Assembly: GCA_958349075.1 (NCBI GenBank)
Contig: CATWBR010000074.1
Span: forward strand, 1 to 13,133
Direction of reading: 5' to 3'
From: an uncultured Clostridium sp.
Lineage (GTDB): Bacteria; Bacillota; Clostridia; Lachnospirales; Lachnospiraceae
Length of the DNA: 13,133 nt
In this document: piece by piece, positions 6,313-13,133 of the stretch
Position numbering within the stretch: position 1 is the stretch's first letter
Layout: the number at the start of each line of letters is the position of its first letter
Notes under the pieces: model-generated
The model's input: the letters and a program-made list of their open reading frames with translations, nothing else
Told to the model about the DNA's origin: nothing
The model's database searches: none
Translations under genes and position numbers: made by a program

Positions 6313-8544
6313 ATGATAAAATTCGGAGGCAAAAAGGCGCTTCTGCAAATGGCGTCACTTTTACTGATATCAACCAGCCTGTATGGGTGCGGAAGGGACG
6401 GTAGCGTCGTATCCGGCTCGGGAGATGATACGGGCGGCGGGCAGAAGAACCGGGCCATGGGAAGATATGTGGAGAGTGAAATCCCATTGCCGGAGGGAAT
6501 TACATTTGATTCCGTGATCAGTTTCCAGGACGGGCCGGATGGGGCGCCGTTACTGTTTACCAGGAGGGACATAAACGGAGTGGCGGAGTTCACCGGTTAT
6601 CTGCTCTCGGAAGATATGACCTGGGAAGAAAAGGAGTGCGGATGGCTGAACCGGCTTGAGCTGTCCTATGAATACGGCAAGGCAGAAATTTCTTATGGAG
6701 AGGATCATAAATTGTATTCGGTCTATTCGGATGAGAATGATGAGGAGATGACTGTGAGGCACCGGCTCATTGTAACGGAGGACTGGGAAAATGGCCGGGA
6801 AATTCAGATGCCCCTGTTGGAAGAAAAAAATGAGCTGGGATATGCCTATTCCCCGGAACGGATTACGGCGCTGGAGAACGGAAATCTTCTGCTGGACACG
6901 GGGCAGGGCAGGCTATTCCTTTATGACGCTTTGGGGCAGCAGAAAATTGCAGAGACAATAGGCGGCGGGGGTCATTTTGCCGTCGGCCGTAACCAGTTTT
7001 ATGTCATTGACGAGCCGTCCCGGAGCCTGATATTATATGAGGGAGAAAAAGGGACTGAGAAGGCGAGATACCCGCTTGAACTGAACAGTTTTTATGAGGC
7101 AAAGGCAATTGCCGGTGAAAATGGCGACGTCAGCCTGGTTTCAAAAGACGGAATCCAGATTTTGAAAAACGGTTCCGGCATTTGGGAACAGATTGTGGAA
7201 GGGGATCGGAATACCATGGGTTCACCTCAGTTTAATCCTACCGGATTTGCCGCGGGGAAACAGGACGATTATTTTGTCTATTATGCCTCCATGGACGAAA
7301 CGAGTAAGCTTGTCCGCTATGTATACCAACCGGATATGCCATCGGAGGCGGAGACGGTACTGACGGTATTCGGCCTCTATGACAATCAGACAGTGAGGCA
7401 GGCGGTAAGCGTTTTTCAGATTGAGAATCCCAATGTAAAGGTGGAATTCCAGCCCCTGATGGAAGAGGGGGACGGGGCGGTTCCCGATGATTACATCAGG
7501 ACTCTAAATACGGAACTGCTGGCGGGAGAAGGTCCGGATATCCTGATTCTAGACGGATTGCCGGAAACCTCCTATATTGAAAAAGGTGTCCTGGAAGATA
7601 TAACGGATGTGGTTGAACAGCTTGCAGCTTCCGGTGATTTTTTGCCTAACATAGCGGACGGCAGCCGCGTGAACGGACGGATTTATACGGTGCCGGTGAG
7701 AATTGGCCTTCCCATGACATTTGGCCGGAAGACGGCGCTTCAAGAAGCAGGCAGGCTAAATACCCTGGCAAGTCTGGTTCAGTCGTATGAAAATGGACAA
7801 ATATTCGGAACAATTGACAGGGAGGAGCTTCTTTCCTTCTATGCAGACGCTTTTTTGAATGATGTTGTCAGTGAAGATGGTGGTATACAGGAGCAGGATT
7901 TAAGGGAATTCCTCCTCTGTATGAAGGGAATTTTCGATGGAAGCCGCATTTCTGACGGTACAAGGGAGAACAGGCCCACGAGTATATGGGGGCTGCTGGA
8001 GAAAGGGACATTTCTGCATTCCGAAGCGATAGCGGGCTTTTTTGAATCAGGCGAGGGAGCTTCCATTCTGGAGCAGGCGATGGGAGAGCTGGAGGCAGAC
8101 ATGACGGTACTCAACAAAACATATTTGCCGTATGGCATGATCGGAATTAATAACGCCGGTGCAAATAAAGAAAAGGCGATTGAATTTTTGCGTACCGCTC
8201 TGTCGGAGAAAGTGCAGCGCTCTGATTTTTACGACGGATTTCCGGTAAACGCAAATGCACTGGAATTTTTATGTGGAATCGAACGGCATTCGGCCGATGC
8301 ATACGGCGGACGGATAGACGGCAGTGACGGCAGAACGTATGAATTCAGAATCTCCTGGCCCGGCGAACCTCTGCGCAGGAGACTGGCAGAATTCTGCAGG
8401 AGTGTGGAACACTCTGCGGGAAGAAACGGAAAATTGAAAGAGATTCTGCTGGAATACTCGGGAAACTATTTTGACGGAGCAACAACGCTTGAGCAGGCGG
8501 TGGAGGAACTGACGGGCAAGATGACGCTGTACCTTCAGGAATAA
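6313..8544 (+). CDS. Lipoprotein with propeller-like N-terminus and extracellular solute-binding C-terminus
   Basis: Taking the ATG at 6313 (GGGAAGGAG just upstream) gives 743 residues. A lipoprotein signal peptide is clear: basic MIKFGGKK, a hydrophobic core and lipobox LYGC with lipidated C26, followed by a Gly/Ser/Asp linker. Residues about 50-340 contain repeated short beta-strand blocks (LENGNLLLDTGQGRLFLYDALG, ENGDVSLVSKDGIQILKNG) that look like a beta-propeller. From about 348 the sequence resembles family 1 extracellular solute-binding proteins: LTVFGLYDNQTVRQAVSVFQIENPNVKVEF, LNTELLAGEGPDILILDG and GVLEDITDVVE. No permease or ATPase gene is nearby; instead a response regulator and kinase follow, the first 23 bases on. 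A surface sensing role is therefore plausible, with the ligand unknown. An in-frame upstream start at 6226 would disrupt the signal peptide. Confidence 0.85.
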   Translation: MIKFGGKKALLQMASLLLISTSLYGCGRDGSVVSGSGDDTGGGQKNRAMGRYVESEIPLPEGITFDSVISFQDGPDGAPLLFTRRDINGVAEFTGYLLSEDMTWEEKECGWLNRLELSYEYGKAEISYGEDHKLYSVYSDENDEEMTVRHRLIVTEDWENGREIQMPLLEEKNELGYAYSPERITALENGNLLLDTGQGRLFLYDALGQQKIAETIGGGGHFAVGRNQFYVIDEPSRSLILYEGEKGTEKARYPLELNSFYEAKAIAGENGDVSLVSKDGIQILKNGSGIWEQIVEGDRNTMGSPQFNPTGFAAGKQDDYFVYYASMDETSKLVRYVYQPDMPSEAETVLTVFGLYDNQTVRQAVSVFQIENPNVKVEFQPLMEEGDGAVPDDYIRTLNTELLAGEGPDILILDGLPETSYIEKGVLEDITDVVEQLAASGDFLPNIADGSRVNGRIYTVPVRIGLPMTFGRKTALQEAGRLNTLASLVQSYENGQIFGTIDREELLSFYADAFLNDVVSEDGGIQEQDLREFLLCMKGIFDGSRISDGTRENRPTSIWGLLEKGTFLHSEAIAGFFESGEGASILEQAMGELEADMTVLNKTYLPYGMIGINNAGANKEKAIEFLRTALSEKVQRSDFYDGFPVNANALEFLCGIERHSADAYGGRIDGSDGRTYEFRISWPGEPLRRRLAEFCRSVEHSAGRNGKLKEILLEYSGNYFDGATTLEQAVEELTGKMTLYLQE

Positions 8545-8567
8545 GCCATGGGAAGGAGAAAATTGCT

Positions 8568-9239
8568 GTGAGGATTTTACTGGTTGAAGATGACTTGGAA
8601 CTGTGCAGATTCATGGGATTCTGGTTTGAAGAAAAAGGATACCTGGCCGATATCTGCCAGAACAGCCAGGATGCATTTTATTATCTGAACAGGCAGGTGT
8701 ATAATGTGGTGATTCTGGACCGGATGCTCCCGGGGATGGATGGGATACAGATTCTGCAGCTCATGAGAAAACAGGGAATTACCACTCCGGTTATTATGGT
8801 GACGGCCCTTGGGACGCTGGAAGACAGGGTGGATGGCCTGGACGCAGGCGCGGATGATTATCTGGTTAAACCGTTTGCTCCCGAGGAGCTGTTTGCCAGA
8901 ATCCGTGCGCTGGAACGGCGCCCGGTTAAAATGGAGCTGAACAGGCAGCTTGAGTTTGGTGATCTTGTCTTAAATCTGTCTGACCGGGTCTTATCGAAAG
9001 ATGAAAAAAGGGTGGAGCTCTCTAAAAAAGAGATGGATCTGCTGGAATTTTTTATCAGAAATAAGGGTCAGGTACTTACAAGAGAGCTGCTGTTAAACCG
9101 CGTATGGGGATTGGACAGCGCGGTGGAAGACGGAAATCTTGATAATTACATTTATTTTCTCCGGAGAAGATTTAAACAGGTTGGGAGCGGTGTTAATATC
9201 AGGACGGTGAGGTCGGTCGGATATTCCCTGAAGGAGTAG
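8568..9239 (+). CDS. OmpR-family response regulator paired with the downstream kinase
   Basis: This 223-residue cytoplasmic response regulator has an intact receiver domain: E7/D8/D9 acidic cluster, phosphoacceptor D51 in ILDRMLPGMDG, T79 in MVTA and K101 in VKPF. The C-terminal winged-helix domain (about 125-223) shows LSKKEMDLLEFFIRN, GQVLTRELLLNRVWG, DNYIYFLRRRFK and the closing RTVRSVGYSL, typical of OmpR/PhoB transcription factors. It starts at a GTG at 8568 with GGAAGGAG at 8551-8558. It lies between the lipoprotein (23-base gap) and the histidine kinase (46-base gap), so the three are probably one transcript and the kinase is its likely phosphodonor. Targets are unknown; self-regulation of this unit through the weak-hexamer promoter at about 6200 is a reasonable guess. 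Confidence 0.96.
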   Translation: MRILLVEDDLELCRFMGFWFEEKGYLADICQNSQDAFYYLNRQVYNVVILDRMLPGMDGIQILQLMRKQGITTPVIMVTALGTLEDRVDGLDAGADDYLVKPFAPEELFARIRALERRPVKMELNRQLEFGDLVLNLSDRVLSKDEKRVELSKKEMDLLEFFIRNKGQVLTRELLLNRVWGLDSAVEDGNLDNYIYFLRRRFKQVGSGVNIRTVRSVGYSLKE

Positions 9240-9285
9240 GGAAAAGCAGAAAAGTGGAGAAGCGGAAAAGGAAGGGAGGGCGGTC

Positions 9286-10590
9286 ATGGTACGGCAGTTA
9301 AGAAAAAAACTCATCGCCGCCTATGTACTGGCAACCGGAATTTTGCTGAGCGTTATCGTGGCGGGGCTGTTGTTTTTATCGCTTAAACAGTATGAAAACA
9401 ATAATATAAACGGGTATCGGACGGCATTTGGAAATGTGGCGGATACTGTCAAAGACAGCAGTAAAATTACCCATGCCTGGCTGGCTGATAGTGAAATAAA
9501 GGAGAACCTTATCATTTCTATTTACAGCAACTCCGTTGCTCTGACGTTTAAAGGAGCCTGGACGCCGCCCACCGGGAGGGAGAAACTGCTTGAAAAACTC
9601 GTTTTTTTCGCAGAGCAGGACGGATTTCCTGAAAAATTCCTTGAAATTGGCCAGGGTGAGGTGCAAAGTCCGGTCTATTCCGTTTACGGAGAAAAGGGAG
9701 AACATTATTACGGCAGCATTTACATGAAAAAGCAGTACGGTAAGGAACAGAAGATTCTCGTTCTGAAGGCATTGACCGGTGAAAGACAGGTTTACAGACG
9801 TTCTATTTTGCTTTATTCGTCCATCAATCTAATGGGACTCGTTGTCCTGTTCTTTATCTGCCGGACATTTGTGGACCGAAGTTTAAAACCTCTGGAGACA
9901 GGACTGAAAAGGCAGAGTGAGTTTATAGCCGCGGCGTCCCATGAACTGCGCGCGCCGCTGACTGTCATACGGGCAGGAATTCATGCCGTTTCCATGGATG
10001 AGGGGAAGGCAAAGCAGTTTTTGCCCGGGATTGAGAAGGAAGGAGAACGGATGACCGTGCTCATAGACGACATGCTCCAATTGGCCTTGGCGGATGCGAA
10101 AACCTGGAGTATGCAGATGGAGCCTCTGATTGCGGATACATTTCTTATCTCAATCTACGATTCCCTGTCGGAGCTTTGCGGTAAGAAGAAACAGCCGTTT
10201 GAACTGAGGCTGCCGGAGGAAGAGCTTCCTGCTTTTGCCGGGGACCGCCGGCGCATGGAGCAGATTCTTATGATTCTGACGGATAATGCATCCAGCTATT
10301 CACCGGAGGGCAGCGCGATATGCGTCACCGCCCGGTCGGACCGGAAGCATGTCTATATCGAGGTGGAAGACCATGGATGCGGTATTTCGGAAGAAGATAA
10401 AAGAAGGATATTCGACCGTTTTTACCGCGCTGATAAGTCCAGGAACGATAAGGCACATTATGGGCTGGGGCTGAGTATTGCCATGGAACTTGTCAAACTC
10501 CACCTGGGAAAACTGACCGTTGAGGATACCGCCGGAGGCGGAAGCACCTTTGTGCTGGAACTTCCGGTACGGGGCCAGGCGCGGGAATGA
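9286..10590 (+). CDS. Membrane sensor histidine kinase
   Basis: This 434-residue protein is a classical two-component sensor kinase. Membrane helices at about 9-31 and 173-194 enclose an extracellular domain of about 140 residues without a recognised fold. There is little room for a full HAMP domain after the second helix (VDRSLKPLETGLKRQ). The dimerisation/phosphoacceptor H-box is SHELRAPLTVIRAG, with H219. The catalytic domain shows the N-box LTDNASSYSPEG (N334), G1 box EDHGCGIS (D362, G364, G366), F-box IFDRFYRADKSR and G2 box YGLGLSIAMELVKLH, so kinase activity is expected. The ATG at 9286 follows GGAAGGGAGGG. It probably phosphorylates the regulator encoded just upstream. The extracellular domain may contact the lipoprotein made from the same unit, which is inference. 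A terminator follows the stop. Confidence 0.96.
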   Translation: MVRQLRKKLIAAYVLATGILLSVIVAGLLFLSLKQYENNNINGYRTAFGNVADTVKDSSKITHAWLADSEIKENLIISIYSNSVALTFKGAWTPPTGREKLLEKLVFFAEQDGFPEKFLEIGQGEVQSPVYSVYGEKGEHYYGSIYMKKQYGKEQKILVLKALTGERQVYRRSILLYSSINLMGLVVLFFICRTFVDRSLKPLETGLKRQSEFIAAASHELRAPLTVIRAGIHAVSMDEGKAKQFLPGIEKEGERMTVLIDDMLQLALADAKTWSMQMEPLIADTFLISIYDSLSELCGKKKQPFELRLPEEELPAFAGDRRRMEQILMILTDNASSYSPEGSAICVTARSDRKHVYIEVEDHGCGISEEDKRRIFDRFYRADKSRNDKAHYGLGLSIAMELVKLHLGKLTVEDTAGGGSTFVLELPVRGQARE

Positions 10591-10627
10591 AAGACAGAGG
10601 TAAATTTTAGCAGTATATTTCAGAAAT

Positions 10628-10663
10628 TTCCGGAGTGCCGATAAAAGGTACTCCGGAATTTTT
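10628..10663 (+). terminator. Rho-independent terminator after the histidine kinase
   Basis: Bases 10628-10639 pair with 10647-10658 (twelve positions, one G-U) around a seven-base loop, and a run of five T follows at 10659-10663. It lies about 40 bases past the kinase stop and ends the lipoprotein/regulator/kinase transcript. Confidence 0.9.
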
Positions 10664-10681
10664 GCCGTATCAGTTTCCGTA

Positions 10682-10710
10682 TTTCAAAAGCGGCCAAAAT
10701 GGCATATAAT
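10682..10710 (+). promoter_or_regulatory. Candidate promoter for the membrane-anchored unknown protein
   Basis: A perfect TATAAT lies at 10705-10710, 71 bases before the chosen start, with TTTCAA at 10682-10687 as a three-of-six -35 hexamer at 17-base spacing. The small palindrome GCCAAAATGGC (10693-10703) fills the spacer next to the -10 and could be an operator. It follows the kinase terminator, so an independent promoter is expected here. Confidence 0.5.
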
Positions 10711-10781
10711 TGAAGCAGAGAAAATAACGGACATGATTGAGAAGAAAAACAGTATCACGGGTAAAGGAAGGCGGCGGAACG

Positions 10782-12530
10782 ATGTTTTACAGTGAAGAAG
10801 TCAAAATAAGCAGACGGACCTGGGGTTGGGCTTATGCGCTTATTGCAGCATTTGTGGTACTTGCCACAGCAGGAGGCTACAGGCTGGATGATTACAATTT
10901 CCACAAATACGACGAATTTCTGGTAACACCGGAAGCAGCGGCCCAAAAGTGCATCCAGGAGCTGAACAGCAATGGCGGCGGATATCCGAAAAAGGTGAGC
11001 CTGTACCGTTTCATTGAAAAGACAGGGAAAGGGATCTCACAGGAGCCGGAGGAAGTCCGCCGGATTTATCTGTATAATCAGCTTATGGACGCGCTGGGAT
11101 CCCGTTCCTGCTATGACAAAACGGTGGACACGGCCTGGGATAGCTTACATAACTTTGAGTTTTCGGAGCCGGTAAAGGTGATATGGCAGGACAGCGGAGA
11201 GGTTCTTTTTAAGTCCAGAGGACACCGGAACGTAACTTACAGAGAACACATATATGAGGCAGGCTCCAGAGAGAATGAGGATGACAAGTACCGGGATCTC
11301 TGGCTGGGCTTTATGAAGGCATCAAACGGAAAATGGTATCTGTCCCGGTTTACGGATGAGGCCCCGTATGACTGGGAGGGTAATGAACCCTTGACCGTAA
11401 AAAACAGGGAATACGGGCAGGCTTTTATAGAGGAGGCATCCGATGGGGAAATATTCCGGCTTTTTTCAATGGCGTCTGCGGCCTGTTTAAATTCGGACAC
11501 GGGCCGGAGTGGTTTTCTGTCGCCCGAGGAGCTTGGGGGAGAGGATTATCTGTATTTTTATCTGGCCACCCTGGAGGCGCCGGAGTGGGAGAAGGCACAT
11601 GACGGAGAGAAAAAACGGTACCGTTTTACCGACAGGCAGGTGGGAAGCAGAATATGGGAGTACCTGGGCAGAGACGAGAATTACAGGAATACGGTTCACG
11701 AATACAGTTTTTCATACGGAAAAAATGATACCTCGGCTTATGAGCCGGAGGACTGGTCAAGTGATTACATTGTATTTACCGAAAAGGAAATCGCCGACAC
11801 AAAGATATACTGCGCGGACGGTATGAAACTGGTGAACAGGGAACTCCTGGACAACGGCATGGTTCTGCTTGAGATAGAATACAGGGAGGAGGAAACGGAA
11901 GGTGCGGGAACAACATCCGGCGTTTCCGATGTGGCCAATCACCAGATACTGAAGCTGCGGGTAATGAAGGAGGGCTGCCGGATTATGTCTTACCGGATCG
12001 TAGAGCCCGGGCGGGAATCGGAGGGCAACCGGATCCTGGAAGAATTCGACTGTATGCCCTGGGAGGATGCCGTGGCAGTCCGGTGTGAGTATGCAGACGG
12101 CGGAAGCACCCCCGACATTACTCAAAGATGGATGAGTTCAGAGGAGGCTGTGCCTGTACGTCAGTGTATCAGGAATATGGCGCTGGGGAAAACGGTTCCG
12201 ATGGATTTGGGAGATTCAGTCTCCATTGAGGCAGTTCCGGAAGCGATGACGATTAAAGCGTTTCTGTATATTAGAGTAAAATCAGGCGGCCATGAGAGAA
12301 GATATGAGCTGTATCATGGCCTGGAAGAGGGAAAAAGCCGTCTTGTACTGCTGGTTCTCAATAACCGGCTTGCAGTCGGAGACGGCGGTCCAGACGGAGT
12401 ATCCGCCGATATTAACGGACTGCCCGTTACCATGGAAGTGCTGGGACAGAGGGGATATATCTGTGATTTTGACGACAGCGGAGCCTTTGAAGAGATGATC
12501 GACAGGGTGGCAGAGCGCAGGGAGGAGTAA
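10782..12530 (+). CDS. Membrane-anchored extracellular protein of unknown function
   Basis: I do not recognise this family. From the ATG at 10782 (GGAAGG at 10766-10771, ten bases upstream) it has 582 residues; an in-frame TTG at 10737 lacks a comparable ribosome site. One strongly hydrophobic segment (about 13-33, WGWAYALIAAFVVLATAGGY) after KISRR suggests a single signal anchor with a large outside domain. There is no lipobox. The rest is acidic and rich in Tyr, Trp and Glu. The phrase KASNGKWYLSRF near residue 180 resembles the end of an NTF2-like domain, which is weak evidence. A low-complexity stretch EEETEGAGTTSG near residue 370 may separate two globular halves. It has its own promoter and terminator, so it is monocistronic, between a two-component unit and an ECF sigma factor. 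No function is assigned. Confidence 0.8.
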   Translation: MFYSEEVKISRRTWGWAYALIAAFVVLATAGGYRLDDYNFHKYDEFLVTPEAAAQKCIQELNSNGGGYPKKVSLYRFIEKTGKGISQEPEEVRRIYLYNQLMDALGSRSCYDKTVDTAWDSLHNFEFSEPVKVIWQDSGEVLFKSRGHRNVTYREHIYEAGSRENEDDKYRDLWLGFMKASNGKWYLSRFTDEAPYDWEGNEPLTVKNREYGQAFIEEASDGEIFRLFSMASAACLNSDTGRSGFLSPEELGGEDYLYFYLATLEAPEWEKAHDGEKKRYRFTDRQVGSRIWEYLGRDENYRNTVHEYSFSYGKNDTSAYEPEDWSSDYIVFTEKEIADTKIYCADGMKLVNRELLDNGMVLLEIEYREEETEGAGTTSGVSDVANHQILKLRVMKEGCRIMSYRIVEPGRESEGNRILEEFDCMPWEDAVAVRCEYADGGSTPDITQRWMSSEEAVPVRQCIRNMALGKTVPMDLGDSVSIEAVPEAMTIKAFLYIRVKSGGHERRYELYHGLEEGKSRLVLLVLNNRLAVGDGGPDGVSADINGLPVTMEVLGQRGYICDFDDSGAFEEMIDRVAERREE

Positions 12531-12593
12531 TTCCGTTCCGGTATCGGTTAATGGGATGCAGAACTGCACAACTCTTGAATAAGAAAGTCATAA

Positions 12594-12642
12594 AAGCTGT
12601 TGGCGGACCGCAGTTTGCGGTAAAATCCGTCAACAGTTTTTT
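12594..12642 (+). terminator. Strong Rho-independent terminator, possibly bidirectional
   Basis: Bases 12597-12607 pair with 12626-12636 (eleven positions, one G-U). An inner stem CCGCA/TGCGG (12608-12612 with 12616-12620) extends it past a TAAAA bulge. TTTTTT follows at 12637-12642. An A-run on the left side (AAAA at 12592-12595) could serve transcripts from the other strand. It separates the unknown gene from the sigma factor. Confidence 0.92.
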
Positions 12643-12650
12643 GGTAGGCT

Positions 12651-12700
12651 GTGATATTTTGCCGTTCTGAAAGATATTATAAGTGAAGAGTGTTCAACAC
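12651..12700 (+). promoter_or_regulatory. Candidate promoter and palindrome upstream of the sigma factor
   Basis: GTGATA (12651-12656, four of six to the -35 consensus) and TATTAT (12675-12680, five of six to the -10) are 18 bases apart. The perfect palindrome GTGTTCAACAC (12690-12700) lies ten bases past the -10, near the expected transcription start, where a repressor could act. I saw no clear ECF-type promoter, so autoregulation is not supported by the sequence. Confidence 0.35.
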
Positions 12701-12728
12701 GATAAAAACAAAGGAGAACGTCACGGAT

Positions 12729-13133
12729 ATGTTGGAAAAAGACATGATAGAGGCGGCAAAACGGTATCGGGATCGTATTTTTGCAATCGCATATAATTAT
12801 CTGAAGAACAGCTACGATGCCGACGATGTCACACAGAATGTGCTGATGAAGTATTACTGCAGCGAAAAGGTATTTGAATCAGAGGAGCACAGGAGAAACT
12901 GGTTAATCCGTGTTGCTGTAAATGAGTGTAAGAAACTTTTATTTTCCCCGTGGCGGAGCAGGTTCCAGAATCTGGAAGAGTATGCGGATACGCTGCAATT
13001 TGAGGCTCAGGACCAGAGTGAACTTTTTACGGCCGTAATGTCCCTGTCTAAAAACTACCGTATTGTTGTTCATCTCTATTATTATGAGGACTACTCCGTC
13101 AGGGAGATTGCGCAGATTCTTGGAATCAGGGAA
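12729..13133 (+). CDS. ECF-type RNA polymerase sigma factor, 3' end beyond window
   Basis: The reading frame is open to the last base and gives 135 residues of a sigma-70-family ECF factor. Region 2 is at the N-terminus (about 8-70): RYRDRIFAIAYNYLKNSYDADDVTQNVLMKYY, containing the core-binding helix with the typical D-A-x-D-x-x-Q pattern, then HRRNWLIRVAVNECKK. After a linker, region 4 begins with MSLSKNYRIVVHLYYYEDYSVREIAQILGI, the start of the -35-reading helix-turn-helix, cut off by the window. The ATG at 12729 has AAGGAG at 12711-12716, a rather long 12-base spacing. A strong terminator precedes it, so it is transcribed on its own or with genes further downstream, where an anti-sigma factor would be expected. 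The family is confident; the regulon is unknown. Confidence 0.93.
   Translation, partial: MLEKDMIEAAKRYRDRIFAIAYNYLKNSYDADDVTQNVLMKYYCSEKVFESEEHRRNWLIRVAVNECKKLLFSPWRSRFQNLEEYADTLQFEAQDQSELFTAVMSLSKNYRIVVHLYYYEDYSVREIAQILGIRE

Noticed and set aside
6313..8544. A complete ABC sugar transporter locus
   Set aside because: Only a solute-binding-like protein is present; no permease or ATPase gene is encoded on either strand in the window.
6082..12563. Identical 13-base ATGGGATGCAGAA at 6082-6094 and 12551-12563, each shortly after a stop and before a terminator
   Set aside because: About one 13-base match is expected by chance among all pairs in a window this size, and the flanks do not match.
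12282..12633. Minus-strand reading frames near the end of the unknown gene
   Set aside because: They run through the strong terminator hairpin and the opposite strand of a supported gene, with no ribosome site or family resemblance.

Overview
The window reads as chromosomal DNA from an anaerobic Firmicute, most likely a Lachnospiraceae/Clostridium cluster XIVa organism of moderate GC. The basis is family-level: strong purine-rich Shine-Dalgarno sequences, GTG as well as ATG starts, OmpR-type two-component genes, a ComEA-type competence protein, and a condensation-like acyltransferase fused to a membrane module of the kind I associate with Lachnospiraceae. I could not run a species search. All ten complete genes and one partial gene lie on the + strand, coding density is high, and no intergenic stretch exceeds 300 bases. 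I saw no tRNA, rRNA, insertion sequence, phage gene or CRISPR array.

Region 1 (about 1-1710): a ComEA-like DNA-binding protein (SLBB plus helix-hairpin-helix) is followed 22 nt later by an OmpR-family response regulator that has no histidine kinase in the window. The regulator is followed by an intergenic region rich in inverted repeats.

Region 2 (about 1809-6162): a tightly packed run holds a GNAT acetyltransferase, a 719-residue alcohol-acetyltransferase-like protein with a C-terminal six-helix membrane module, an HSL-type alpha/beta hydrolase, and the housekeeping 23S rRNA methyltransferase RlmH. It closes with a Rho-independent terminator. The acyltransferase carries a 24-residue tandem repeat in a linker inside its catalytic fold. 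The pairing of an acyl-transfer enzyme with an esterase suggests acylation and deacylation of an unidentified small molecule or lipid at the membrane.

Region 3 (about 6217-10663): a candidate promoter leads into a lipoprotein with a propeller-like N-terminal half and an extracellular solute-binding C-terminal half. An OmpR-family response regulator and a sensor histidine kinase follow, and a clear terminator ends the unit. No ABC permease or ATPase is present, so the lipoprotein may be a sensing partner of the kinase rather than a transporter component.

Region 4 (about 10682-13133): a separately promoted, membrane-anchored extracellular protein of unknown function is closed by a strong hairpin terminator. 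The start of an ECF-type sigma factor follows and runs off the end of the window.

The most interesting candidates are the repeat-bearing membrane acyltransferase with its hydrolase, and the three-gene lipoprotein/response-regulator/kinase unit.
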